Source of the DNA: Formicarius rufipectus
Lineage: Eukaryota; Chordata; Aves; Passeriformes; Formicariidae
Length of the DNA: 64,000 nucleotides
Assembly (NCBI GenBank): GCA_013399695.1
Contig: VXAU01000929.1
Location: 1,096,122-1,160,121, forward strand
Reading direction: 5' to 3'
Position 1 is the first letter of the stretch, and each line of letters opens with the position of its first letter. Below, one piece after another: positions 1-12,900 of this stretch. Position numbers and translations under genes: made by a program. The notes under the pieces were generated by a model. It was not told the origin of the DNA. It made no database searches and saw only the letters and a list, made by a program, of their open reading frames with translations.

Positions 1-785
1 AAAAAAGAAAAATATATCTATATAATTGAAAGTTTAATGAAATGCTCTGATGAATACTTGGAGTTGCTCTAAATTGCATTTTAAAACTCTGGGGCAAAAG
101 GCAAAGGTGGCATTGCTTGTGTAAGTGCAGAACCTTTCCCAGGTGTTTTGAGGGCAGTCACACTGAGCTGTTCTCCTGCCACCTCGAGATTTATATTTCT
201 TTTAGGCTCCTGTTATGACAGCCTGTGCTGATACTGCTTTGCCCTTGTTTTGCCTATGGATAGGTGAGACTTTTATTGCCACAGCTATAAAAAATACCTT
301 CTATGACCACCAAATTGACACAAAAGGAAGAAGAATGCTGTGTGTCTTCTCCTGTTGCCATATCCATAACAGTAATTTAGTTTTTATGTGCTAGTTATGG
401 AGATCATTTTCCCTCCTATTGCAAGGTAGTAAGAGAAGAGCTTTTCAATGCATGTATCTATACACACAAATGGGTCTGTATATGTGTGGACATACATGGG
501 TGTAAGTGCATATGTTGTATTTTATTTACATATCTATCAGGAAATGGGTGTTAAGTTCTCATTTTGATCAAAGCTGTTACAGTCACAGTTTCAGAAACTT
601 CCCACAGGTATTCACGGTGAAATAACTTATCCCTTTGTGCGTAAACACATCCAGAATGGAATAATAAAGACACTCAGACAGGGTAGTGTGTTGGTGTTGC
701 TGGCTGTGTTCAAGCTTTCAAGGAATTTCAGGGGTGGAATGGTCACTTTGGATGCCCCTGACGTGTCTTTGCTTCCCCCCTACAG
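1..785 (+). other. End of the upstream TLN2 intron
   Basis: This is the 3' part of an intron whose upstream exon is outside the window. It ends in a C/T-rich tract and AG at 784-785. A TA/TG-rich stretch lies at about 450-530. I see no exon or known repeat here. Confidence 0.8.
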
Positions 786-913
786 GCTCGAGATGACATT
801 CTGAATGGTTCCCATCCTGTCTCCTTTGAGAAGGCCTGTGAGTTTGGAGGCTTCCAAGCACAGATCCAGTTTGGACCTCATGTAGAACACAAACACAAAC
901 CTGGATTTTTAGA
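786..913 (+). CDS. TLN2: TLN2 exon 1 of the window (F2 subdomain)
   Basis: Encodes about residues 221-263, starting ARDDILNG, part of the acyl-CoA-binding-like helical F2 lobe of the FERM head. F2 carries a basic patch that touches acidic membrane lipids in talins; the HKHK stretch is part of that lobe. The exon ends in phase 2, and the split codon gives D with the next exon. The following intron is 4,229 bp. It holds a G/T-rich low-complexity block at 2957-3080 and a short 15-bp duplication at 4980-5018, and otherwise nothing I recognise. Confidence 0.97.
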
Positions 914-3900
914 GTAAACACTTCTAACTTCTAAATTTGGGTGACCTCAAGTGTAATTAATGTTGAGTTGTCACAGATTAAACACGTTTTGTTACTTCCG
1001 GGAGAGGAAATCAGATTCAGTGTGTTTTCTGTAGCAAACCTCCCTGTGAAAGGAGCCTTTTTGCACAGCTGGGCAGCCCCAGCTGCTGAGGGCACCTTTG
1101 GTAGTGGCTTTTTAGAGAGCGGAGGGCAGCAGCTCCTCCCAGGTGCCAGCTAAGCACACAGCTGGAGCCCTGGGGATCTGGGAGAACTGAGGTTTTGGTC
1201 TTCCTTGGAATTCTGCTGCTGCCTGTGGTGAGTTCAGTGTGTGTGTCACAGGTGTTTGGCTTGCCAGGAAAGCACAAGAATGGAAAGATGCCTTGTCATT
1301 GAATAAAGTGAATGTTGTTATGTTTTGAGGTTAAATTTTCCAGCCTGTTTAGTGGCATTAATCAGTTGTTCAGATTCACCCTCTCCTGGTGTTGTGTGTG
1401 AACCTGGAACTGTGCTCCTTGTTTCAGACACGGGCTGAAGTTCTGCTCACAGCTGGCCCATCCTTCCCTCTTTACTGTGGTACTTCACTGTTGTCAGTGG
1501 GGAAAGTTTAGTGTGACTGAAATTTAGGTGTCCTGTTTTGCTACTGATTTTGGTTTTCTGCTTGGTTTGCCTGCAGTGCAATTAACTGAGGGCCAGAGTC
1601 TGAGCAAGGGAGTGTAGGAAGGTAAAGCCTTTTTCTGCACAGTCCCTCAAGCCTTGCCCACGCAGGAGGCTCCTGAACACCTGAATTGGCAGTGGGGGTG
1701 TGGTTGGTTTTGCCCTGGTGTGCTCAGAGCTGCCTCTGGGAGCTGGGCTGGGGTTTGCTGTGCCCCAGGGCATCCCCCCAAAATGCTGAATGCTTTGGAA
1801 CATGCAGTGCTGTGGCACTGGTTGCCTGAAACTCTTCACTTTGGAAAGATATTCCCGAAGTGGCTGTTCAGTTCTGTGAACAAACATCTCTCAGTTCCAG
1901 TTAATAGTCAGCTTTTCTTTGCACTGTTTGTCTGTCACTGACTGGCCCATGACCCTTCCTGCTGCCACTGCTGATGTCTGTAAGAATTCTGGGGGCCCAG
2001 AGGAAAAGCTTTAGGGTACTCCTGTGGGTTATTGCCCACAACTGTGAGCACTTCCACACCAGCCCTTCTCTGGGATTGTCCATTGTCCCTTCAGTCCCTC
2101 AGGAGTATTCCTGCAGCAAACCACCGGGCATCACCTCAGAATAAGCTAATGTTGTGTCATGGTAGTGATTTCAAGAGTTAGATGTTCCCAGCAATAGCTG
2201 CTTTTTTAAAGCAGAAATTGCAAGGTGCTGCACAGTGTTCAGTTGCTTCAATTGTTCTAAGATTTTCTAGGGTTCTTTTTTTTAAAACTCCCATACAGTA
2301 ACTGTGTTTAATTGTGGACTGAAACTGCTGGCTGGATGGTATTTCTGCTCTGTGTGCAATGCTGGATAGTTTGAAGTGCATCACAGAGTGAAGTCATCAT
2401 ACATACAATGTTCATCACCTTGTTTTACACCTAATAGAAGTTCTAGAAAGAGAACATTACTCCAGTGGAAATAACTTCAAACCAGAATTCCAAAATTTAG
2501 AACCTTATTTTATTCTGCAGGGCATTTTTCTCTGCTGGTTTTTAATTTTCATTTCAACCCTCGACTATATTAGAATCAAACTTTGCAGGTCACCAAGTGT
2601 AATTGCTGCCTGTCCTGGGGTATAATCAGCTTCGTAAAATTAAGGATTTCTGATTTAGAAGTAGTTCAGTTTTTGTCCTCTTTAGAGGAAGCTACTCCAG
2701 AACTTCAATTCCCGTGTCATTGTCTTCTAATTTGAGGTGTCCGTGTTTCTGATTTAGTGTCTGTGCATTTGGCTTTGTGCAGCCTCCCTGGCAGCCTTAT
2801 GGTGAGACCTGATGTTCTTGTTAAAGCCACGTGATCCTGGCTCATTATGAACAATATATATAAATAGTGTAGATAAATGCTGGCTATTTTTTCATGAAAA
2901 TGCATCTCTCATCCTTTCAAAAAGAACTTTTTTATTTGATTTGGGTTCCCCCCACTGTTGAAAAAAAAGGATGGGGTGTTGAAAAAAAGGATGGGGTTTT
3001 GGGGTTGTGGTGGTGTTGTTGTTGTTTTTGTTTGTTTGTTTGGTGTTTGTTTGTTGTTGGGTGTTTTTTTTGTTTTTTAGGGTTTTTTTCTAAGTTTCAT
3101 CCAACTATTGTATACTCTTAATGCATGAACATTGATTCTTTTCAAGTATGGAATTAGTTGTGTTTTATAGAACTGTGTGGGGTAGCTCAGAATGTGCAAT
3201 CCATTGCAGAGGTACCAGCCACTCACTGCTGCAACCTCAGGGTGCTGCAGATCCCTCAGGCAGGATCTGTCAGCTCACACACACCAGCCCACACCAGAAT
3301 GGCACTGGTATTTCACACAATCATTTTGGAACAGCTTAGCTTGGTTTGCCATGTCTGCACCACGTTCACGTGGAGAGACCCTTTGTGTCCCTTTTTGCTG
3401 CTGCTGAATTATTCTTGGCACAAACTGTTCCCTGCATCTTGCCAAGACTTTGGTGTTGGTGGTTGGAATTTCCTTGAGCTCATGCCAAAGTAAATTGTGA
3501 AAGCTCTTAAACCATCACTGCCCAGAGTCCTTCTTGGTGGCCTTGCCATCCAGTGAGGTTCTGCATGGCACCTGCAGAGGTCCAAGGCTGGAATTTCCTG
3601 GGAATATGGAATACAGAGCTCCCACTGCCCATGTGCAGATGGCAGAGGAGCCCCTGCAAAGGCACACCTTGGCTTTGTGTCTGCAAACACACAGGCAAAT
3701 AAAAGCAGAGCTCTTCAGCCTTCCCCTTATTGTGTGAAGAAGCCCCGCAGAGAGATTTAATTTCTGTGTTTTAGAGAGATGGAACTGCTACAGCAGCAGA
3801 AGAAAGAGTAGAAGGACAGTTGTTCTTCCTTGTTTTATGGTGCTGGAGCTTTATGGAAGGGACAAAATGAGTGATGTCAGTACTGAAGAGTACTTTTGAA

Positions 3901-6900
3901 GAGAACCCAGAATGCTAAGTTAGTCTTTTGGCTGGTTGTTTGCAGTGGCAGGGTTTTGGGTTTAAAAACTCCACCTAAAAAAGCACACTGAAACAAACAA
4001 ATAAGCCACCAGAGAGGCCCATCCCCTCAAAATATTAAAGCAAAGCAGCTCCTGCGGAACAGCTGAGTACATTTTTTGCCAATCTAGTTTAAAACAATTC
4101 ACTTTTCTCAAAACTTCTTTCTATCATAGGAGGTGGTTCTGGCTTTCATCATTTGTAGTGAGCCTGCTTACTGAAGGAATCAAAATGGGAAGGAGATTCT
4201 CCAGTCAGATTTCTGTGATACTTTAACAGTCCAGAGCAGGAGGAATCCTTAGAAACTAAGTATTTTAACTGTGGAAGTTTCTTCAGGTGGAAAATGACCT
4301 GCTGGATACATGACCCAGCTTCATCAGGGTAGAATATCCCAGATGGGAAGGTGCAATCCCCAAAAGAGCTGTGGGTTGTTAAAGCTTGAGGTGGGTGAGG
4401 CCTCAGGGCAGGGTGACATTTAGCTGAGAGCAAGGCTTTATTTTATTACACAGCAAGGAGGTACAGATGAGGTGTTTGAAGATTCTTTCTGACTGAACTC
4501 TGGCATGGAGGATAAACTGGTTTAGGTGATGTGCTCTGAGCACCTCTGTGTCTGAGAGCTGCAGGAAATAAAGCTGGTTCTTTTTGACTTTGTTTTTGAG
4601 AAGTGTCCACTGAAATGGCTTTCTAGTTTTGCAGTACAATATTAGAGTTCTAACCCTTCTTGGAAGACACAGAAAAGAACTTGGTCCCACACATCAGCAA
4701 ATCCAAGTGCTCCTGGAAAGCAAAAGCAGTGTCTGAACTCCGGAGCTGGCTCAGCTCCGATGTCTCCTTCTCCCAGATGACACAAAGTGTATTTGGATTT
4801 AGATGTGAACCCCTCTGAGCTGCTGAGACATCACAGAGTTTACAATGGAAAGTGTCCCACCTATTGTTTGCTTTTGCCAACTTTTCAAATCATGCAAGTG
4901 TATTATATGGGGATGTAACTGGTTTTCTTAATTGTGAGAGGTAACCTCTTGCTCTCACTCTACTTTAGACAGAGTTCTGTTTCATTGTATAGGTGTTTTG
5001 GTCTTTCATTGTATAGGTCTTCCCCTTTTGGGGAGTTTGGGGGATTTACTGCCAGTAAAGGAGCATGGAGAGCAGCCCTCCTCAAGAAGGAGCCATTAAC
5101 TATGGAATTTCTTTCTTTCTTTTTTTCTTTTTTTTTTCCTAGCCTAAAAGAATTCCTGCCTAAAGAATATACCAAACAAAGAGGGGCTGAAAAGAGAATA
5201 TTTCAGGTAATTGTGAGGCTGAAAAACCTACTGTAGTTCCACTGCCTTTTTAAGAAAAACAAGAGCTTTCCCAGGTGTATACTCTGTGTACCCTCAAATT
5301 ACATAACTATCAGAAAATCGAGTGTAAAGGATCTGACAGCTTCTATCTACTACTTTATCAGATCCTGAAGAAACAAAATACCTGATCCTTTTTTCTTTGC
5401 TGATGGCTATCCAATAGACTTTGTTAGAAGAAGACAGTGATTATTCAGTTTGCTACGATCTTTCTGTCAATTGTATTGAAATGTAAAGATGTGTGTTTCT
5501 ACTAAAACAGATGCACATTTAGGAAAGTCAGTTTTAGGCTCCTGTCCTGTTCAAACATGAGACTCACGCTGTGCTTGAGTTCAGAGTGTGTCTGGGAGTG
5601 ACACAGCCCTGACAGCCCAGAGCAGCTGGGTGTGAACAGAGTTCCAGCTGTGGGGCACCAAAGCTCTGCCCACTGAGGTGCCAGTCTGGCGGCACACCAC
5701 GAGCTGGAAAACCCTGAGGTCAGAGGGTGACACCGAGGGATGTGGCTTGTGGAGGTCCACCCCAGTGCCCTCAGCTGTGGAGACAAGTGGGTGAGCAGGA
5801 GCAGGGCAGGGGCTTGGCTGTGAGTGTGGCAGTGCCAGCGCAGGAGCTGACCATGGTGGGGCTGGCTCAGCTGACCCTGGTGGGGCTGGCCCTGCTGACC
5901 CTGGTGGGGCTGTCCCTGCTGACCCTGATGGAGCTGTCCCATCTGGCCCTGGTGGGGCTGTCCCTGCTGACCCTGATGGAGCTGTCCCAGCTGACCCTGG
6001 TGGAGCTGCCCCAGCTGCCCCTTCTGCCCAGGGTGTGCCCGGTGCCCCCTGCAGCTGGGGCAGATGGGGCAGGGGGGCTGCAGTGGAGCAGAGCCCACTC
6101 TCAGTCACCCCCCAGGCCCCTGTCCTGCTGCCCGTGGCGTGGCAGACACCACCTGGGGGAGTTTCAGTCAGCACTTGCTTTAGTGCATGGGCAAGAAGCT
6201 CCTCAGTGAGGGCACTGAGGGTGGGCTGAGACACAGCAGCAAGGCAGAATAAGGGAGATGCCTTCTGGAAAAAACCCAGCTGCTTCCCCAGTTACAGAGT
6301 TGTGGAATTTGGCAGGTGATTTTCACCAGATTTTCCATCTGCAGTGACTGTGTTTGGGCTCCTTGGGATGCTGGTTGTGTTCTCTGTGCCCAACTCGACA
6401 GGAAGGATCAGTCTGTGTCCCTGGGACACACAAGGCTTGGGAGCTGCAGTTGCTCCTCCTGTCCAGGTGGTAACAGTGGAGCAGGGAGTTGTTTCCCACG
6501 TTGTTGGTGTTCCCCCTGCTGCCCCCAGTCATGGAAGAGCTGGCCAGAGAGAGTTCAGAGCAGGAGGGGACTTGGGGTGGGACAGGGAACCACAAACAGC
6601 AGGGTGTGGTTTTCTGCAGAATGGGTTGGGAAGGGAGATCTGATGCTGAGATTGTTTGAGTTCATAAGGTGAGTAGCTGTCCTTAATTACAGGTAATCAT
6701 GTTTCCTAATGAGCAAATGTTTAAATAATAAATAGAGACTGAGTTACAAGACACACCCAGATGAGTATTTCAGGATGAGCAATTTAGAAAAATCATTGTT
6801 TCGTCCTCAGCTGTAGAAGTCTTCTCATGAGATGGAAAAAGATTGTGGATAATGTTGCAACTGGCCAAAAAAAAAGCCCCTACAAGAGATGAGAAATGAT

Positions 6901-9900
6901 GAAGTACTAAGTTTGTGCGTCTCATGAGTCAGAAGTTTTGGGCAAAGAGCAGGAATTAAATAATTTGTTTCTGGGGAAAGATACAGGTGCCGGGACATTT
7001 AAATGAATTCAAAAAGCTTAGTGAAGAGGCATTAATGGTATGAAACCTCACGGTGTCAAATAGCAGGAACATCCAGGATTTAAAGCCGTGTCAGAAGGGG
7101 TTTAAATGTGCTGGGTCTGAGGCACACATTGAATGGATGATGGTGCAAGAGGAGCTGTGTCTGGTCTCTGATGTGAGGAACTCTGTGGCAGTCCTGCTAA
7201 CATGTCCCCAGTGTTTTTTCCAGCATTCTAATTTTAATGATTATTAACTAAGCATTCTGAGACAGGTGAAAGCAATGCCCTTTGTTTGTTTGTTTGCAGA
7301 AAGCTTTGATTCTGCCTAATTGATGCCGCCCTCTGATTACAGGAGCACAAAAACTGTGGTGAGATGAGCGAGATCGAAGCCAAAGTGAAGTACGTGAAGC
7401 TGGCGCGGTCCCTGCGCACCTACGGCGTGTCCTTCTTCCTGGTCAAGGTAACCTGGCCCTGCCTGGGACCCCCCTCACACCCAGCAGAGGTCTCTGGCCT
7501 CAGTCACTGAGATACTGCAGTACCCTGGAGGGCTGAGAAAATCAGTAAAATAGTTCAGGTTCATGGAGGATTGAAAAAATCACTAAGATATCTCAGTTCC
7601 CTCAAGGACTGAGAAAATCACTAAAATATTGCAGTTCTGGAGGACTGAGAAAATCACTAAAATGTTTAATTTTCCTGGAGAACTGAGAAGAGGGATTGTC
7701 TTTGCAGCTGAATAGTGAAGATGCACTGAAGACCAGAATTTCTTAATGCATTGCTAAAAAGTCATTGCCTATAAGCAAACAAACCCAGGCGGAGGTTTTA
7801 AAATTGTCATCGTTTGCTTGCCAGTGCTTCCTTTTGTCAGTGTAGTCCATCTTGCTTTTCCTTTCTCCCATGGCAAGCTGTATTTGATTGGAAAACAAAT
7901 CCTTGCCACTTTGTTGTAGGAGAAGATGAAAGGCAAGAACAAGCTGGTTCCTCGCCTGCTGGGTGTCACCAAGGACTCCGTGATGCGCGTGGATGAGAAG
8001 ACCAAGGAGGTGCTGCAGGAGTGGCCACTGACAACTGTGAAACGCTGGGCTGCCTCCCCCAAGAGCTTCACTCTGGTAACCCTTCAGGGTATTTTCAGAG
8101 GAACAGGGTCTGTGTGGCAGGGAGGATGGAGAGGGTGGACTCAGAGCAGTGTCTATCTGGTAACTTGTTCTCTCTCTGATTGTGTAGAGCCACTGAGTAA
8201 TCCAGGAATGAATCGGCCTCTCTAGGGTTAAACTGTCCTTTGATGCTTTTAGACAGATCAGTTCCCCAGAAGAAGGGTGTAAATCTTTTCAAAAAAACAC
8301 TGTTTAAATCTGGTTTGTGCCTGATTACTGAAACATTTAAGGAAGCACTTCTATTCTCACCTGTGTGATATGTTATGGTGCTTGTCATTCATAATGTGCA
8401 TTGTGACTGACAGCAACATAACTCAGGTGGTTCATTCATGCATTCAGTAGTTGTGAAAGAAGCTTCATGAATGTGATATTTTGTTAGTGTTTTGGTCCAT
8501 GGGAGACCACTGCAACATTCATTTTGGATATGAAAAGCTTGTTTAAAGTGGTAGAGATAGAGGCAGAGACCAGAAAATTACATTCACTTACTTCATGTCC
8601 CTCTAATTTCTGATTGCATGGATGGTTATGCTCTGGGATTAAATTCTAGATACTTCTCTCCATTCTTAAGTGACTGAGTCTGATAAAATTAGACAAAGTG
8701 TCTCTTGTGCATTTCAATTTATGAAACATCTGTGATCAAGCTGAAAAAAGCATTCTTGTGTCTCCCCTCACCCCCCACTATGGCCTGGTGTGGGATCTTG
8801 GAGCACTTTAATTTACTGTGGGATGTAACAAAATGACTACACAAACAGTTTTAAAATTTGAATTCTCTTGTAGCATTTTCAAAGTGGTTTTGGGTTTTCT
8901 CTCCTTTTTCTTCAGGATTTTGGTGAATATCAGGAAAGCTATTACTCAGTACAGACCACTGAAGGAGAACAGATCTCTCAGTTAATAGCCGGCTACATTG
9001 ATATCATCCTAAAGAAGGTACAGTATTAACATCCTGACATGGAGCAAAAACCCTGCAAAAATCACTGCACAGCAGTGCAAAAACTCAAATATTTGCAAGC
9101 TGCAGTTCTTTTTCTCAGAAAGTCAGCATTGTATCTTATGTTTTGATGTTATTTATTATTAACTCGAAGTCCGTGTTGGAAAAACCAAAACTGTTTAACT
9201 GCATCGGTCCCTGGGCCATGCTCAGTACAGCACTCAGGGCTTTGTGCTCCCGTCTGACAGGTGAACTGGGGACTGTCACTGTATATCCACAGAACACTTC
9301 AAAGCTTCAATTATGGATTTTAAACTGTGGTCCAAGGGGATGAATTAGGTGGGAAGAAATCATTCCCTAGAAGCAGAGTTTAAAACTGCAGCAAGGACTA
9401 CACAGTAATTGTCCAGCTGCCCCTGTATATAATGCAGCAAAGCTGAGAATGTTTTCCTAGCCAAAAAAACCCAACCAAACAAAAACCCCTAACATTACAT
9501 TACTTTAAAAATACTGTAGTTAATAAAACAAGGAATTAGACCTCAGTTGTTCAGAGGGGGATAAAGTCCGCATTTTTTAAGAGGCCGTACTACATTGAAA
9601 TTGGTTTTATGGAATGTGTCTGACAAGAGAGAGGAAAGGCTGATATATGTTAAAATATTCACCAGTAAATAAGTGCAACGGCAAAAAAGAACAAGTTTGC
9701 CAACAAGCAGGGAGCTGAATGGTTATATTCTAGACATGTTATATAGGAAAGTGAGCTGGTTCAAAGCACTGATTTTTAATCAATGTCAAATTTTTACTTT
9801 ATTAATATTCAACCAACCTTCAGGTTTATTGACTGTAACAGATTTTAATAATAAAGATATGACACAGTTAAGTAGTTCAGGAGAATTCACTCCCTTTGTT

Positions 9901-12900
9901 CACAGTGTAGGATGCAACATCAAGTGTTATGCAATAAGAGGTTGAAGAGGATTGCCAGAGTTCATCACGGTGACAGCCCCTTTTGCTCTGGGGCTGTCAG
10001 TCTCACCCTTAATAAACATCAAATAAATTGCAGGGTTCTGTAGGTGGTTTAACACTTGACTCCAAAGCAGCTTTGCTGTCCAAGAGTTTTAGTGGCAGGT
10101 CACTCGTCACTTGACAGGGAACCCTGAACTTTAGTGACTTCTGCCATTTTTAACTTAGATGTGCTTTTTACCTTCACATTAATATGGAAGGAAGGCACAA
10201 TCTTGACTAGAAATAGGGAGTTTCACTTCATGTGTGTCATTGAACTGGAAGAGTAAGAACTTCTCTCTCCAGAGCTGTGTGTGTGTGTAGTTGTGAACGT
10301 GGAGTTCCCATTAAAGGTACCAAGGTCAGAGTGGATCCTCCTCTATTTATATACATCTACATACATACAATACATGTATTCAGACTACAAATGATGTAAC
10401 AAAGTGGGAGGCAGACTGTTTCTTTACATCAGATCACATGTGGAAATAGACTGTTTTTCTAAGGCACTACCTCTGTGATTTATGGTAGTTTCCTCTTGTT
10501 TCTAGTGCTTTAAACTTACTGCTCTTGTGTGTATTCCCTTATACCAGTGGAAAAAACCCTACCTCAAACACTCAGGTGTGCAGACTGCCCAGAACTTCAG
10601 GGTACCTCTGATAAATTAACTTGGAGACAGTACTAGATGTATTTTCTTTACTATGGGTATGTATTTCCTACTCATAGATTGTACCATATGGTAACATTTC
10701 AGATGTTAAATATGACTTGTAGCACCTGAGCCAGGGTGATGTTTCTGAGTTAGAAGAGGATGGGAAAGGGAGCTGGTGCCTGTCCTGTCTGTGCTGGCAT
10801 TTGCTGCTGTTGCACATCACTTGGTCCTCAGGATGTTTTTTCTCTGTGAGAAATGACAGTGTCTCAGCACTTGGCTTACACATTGGCTCAAAAGGGACCA
10901 GCAGGCTTTTGTCCTGTGTGTGTTTACTCTGCCAGGTTTAGAGCCAGGTCTGTTGCTGCTGCTGCAGGACACCTGTTGTGAAGTGGCGGTTCTGTTGTCT
11001 CTCACTGCCCACAGTGTGGTGTTCAGCCCCAGACAGGGCTCTCCAGATTATTTGATTAGGTTTGTGATAAAGGGCAAGGGAATGGTGGAGAGAAAACAAA
11101 AATCAACACATTATTTAACCTAATTTTTTTTTCCTCCTCTTCCAGAAACAAAGTAAAGATAGATTTGGGCTTGAAGGTGATGAGGAGTCAACCATGTTGG
11201 AGGAATCTGTTTCACCTAAGAAGTGAGTGTGTACCCCAGGAGGGCATGCTCTTTGTTTGAGTGCCACCTTTAGCTGCAGCAGCTTTTTTCAGAGGAAGTA
11301 GTACAGTTGTTAATGTTACAGAATGGTTTTCTACAGAGTATTTCAGTAGAAGAAAGTACTATCTTCAGGTTGTTCAGCAGGCTCCTATCTTCCTCCAAGG
11401 GTTGAAGAGCAGGTATTTGTCACAAAAACACATCAGTGGTACCAGTCTGTGCTAACTTGGTCCTTGAACAAAGGAACTCAGGCTGCAAGTCAGTAAAATG
11501 CTGAGGTGGAGAGGGGGAAAACAAAGCAGAGCTGAAAATGTTGTGTTACCTTTTTTATCTTTGTGCAAAACTGTGGGATTCACAAGGTTTTAGCTGCTGT
11601 GTCTGCTGGGTCTGTGGTTTGCACTGTGTGACTGCTGTCAGTGCAGCTGTACATGTGCTATGACCAGGGCTGGGCTGTTCTCCAGCCAGGCCCAGCAGAT
11701 GTGAGGTGTGGGAAAGGTCAGGGTTTGGTGCTGGTGGGGCAGGAGGTGACTCTGATGGGAGAGTAACCGAGGACAGCAAGAAGCAGAACTGTAGAGCCTG
11801 GGAAAAGGAATGTTAAATCTCTCCATGCACTGAAGGAGTAGAAACAGGTTTGTGACACTGTGAGCTGTACCGAGCCACTCAAGCCTCCTCTTACAGCTCT
11901 GAGCATGGCAGTGTCAGTATGTGGAAAGTCCATTTGATTTATTGTTGAGCACACAGTTTATAGGAGTTAGACTTGTTAATATTTAATGTGGCCTTATGTG
12001 AAATTTCAACTGTTGATGGGTCACATATGTTCACATGGGCTTTATTTTGACATGGCCCTTTCCAAATCACATCCAGAATATACTGTCAGCTAAGTACTGT
12101 GCAGAGAAGCTCAAAACCTGTATAGAGAAAGACAAGATTTTTTCACAGTTGAAGTCACTCTTTTTTTTCCCCAGCAGTGTTGTTTTTAAAGCCTGAATTT
12201 CTGTCAACACTTTCATCTATTAGAACTTGAATCAGATTTAAATATGAGCAGTATATCTGGCAAAGCATTTCGTGACCATTCATGGCAGTGACTTTGTTAT
12301 GCTTGGAAAGTACCCTGTCTCTCAACCCATTATCCAATAGACTGCCAGTTGTTATTATTAGCAAGTCCTCTGTGTGCTTATGGGTATGAAGGTGAAAGAA
12401 AGAATGTTAGTTTTCATCTCAGTTCTAGGAAGTGCTTGCAAAAGCCATCTCCACAAGATTCATGATGATCAGTCAATGATACTACTGAAACAAAGCAGTT
12501 GTTGTACCATAAACCTTGTTCTGCTTCTGTCACGGGTCTTGAAAGGGGTAAAGCTGTTGTGCCGTGTGTACCCAAACTGCACCTCGCCTTTTCCTTGGTG
12601 CCTGCTCATCAGTGCTGTTGACAACTGACCTGCCAAAAGCCCCAGGTTGGCTTTTCTGATCCATACACCACAAAAGGCTGGGGAGGGAACAGCTGGGGAG
12701 GGAACAGCTGGGGAGGGAACAGCGTGCAGTTCTCCGGCGCCTTCCGATGCCGCGAAGCGCCGCAGAGGAGCAGCGGCAGGGCAGGGGTGGCCTTGCAGGA
12801 GGTCCCTGCCTGACCCCCAGGTTCTGTTTTACAGGTCCACCATCCTGCAGCAGCAGTTCAGCCGTGCCGGGAAGGCAGAGCACGGCTCGGTGGCACTGCC

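Noticed and set aside
5502..6234. Long antisense frames (198 and 217 codons) with Gly-Gln-Pro rich repeats
   Set aside because: They are produced by the 24-bp minisatellite, whose period keeps frames open. There is no splice or promoter context, and the composition is repeat-like.
9971..9999. Histone-type 3' stem-loop
   Set aside because: The stem and loop do not match the fixed histone stem-loop wording, and no histone reading frame is nearby.
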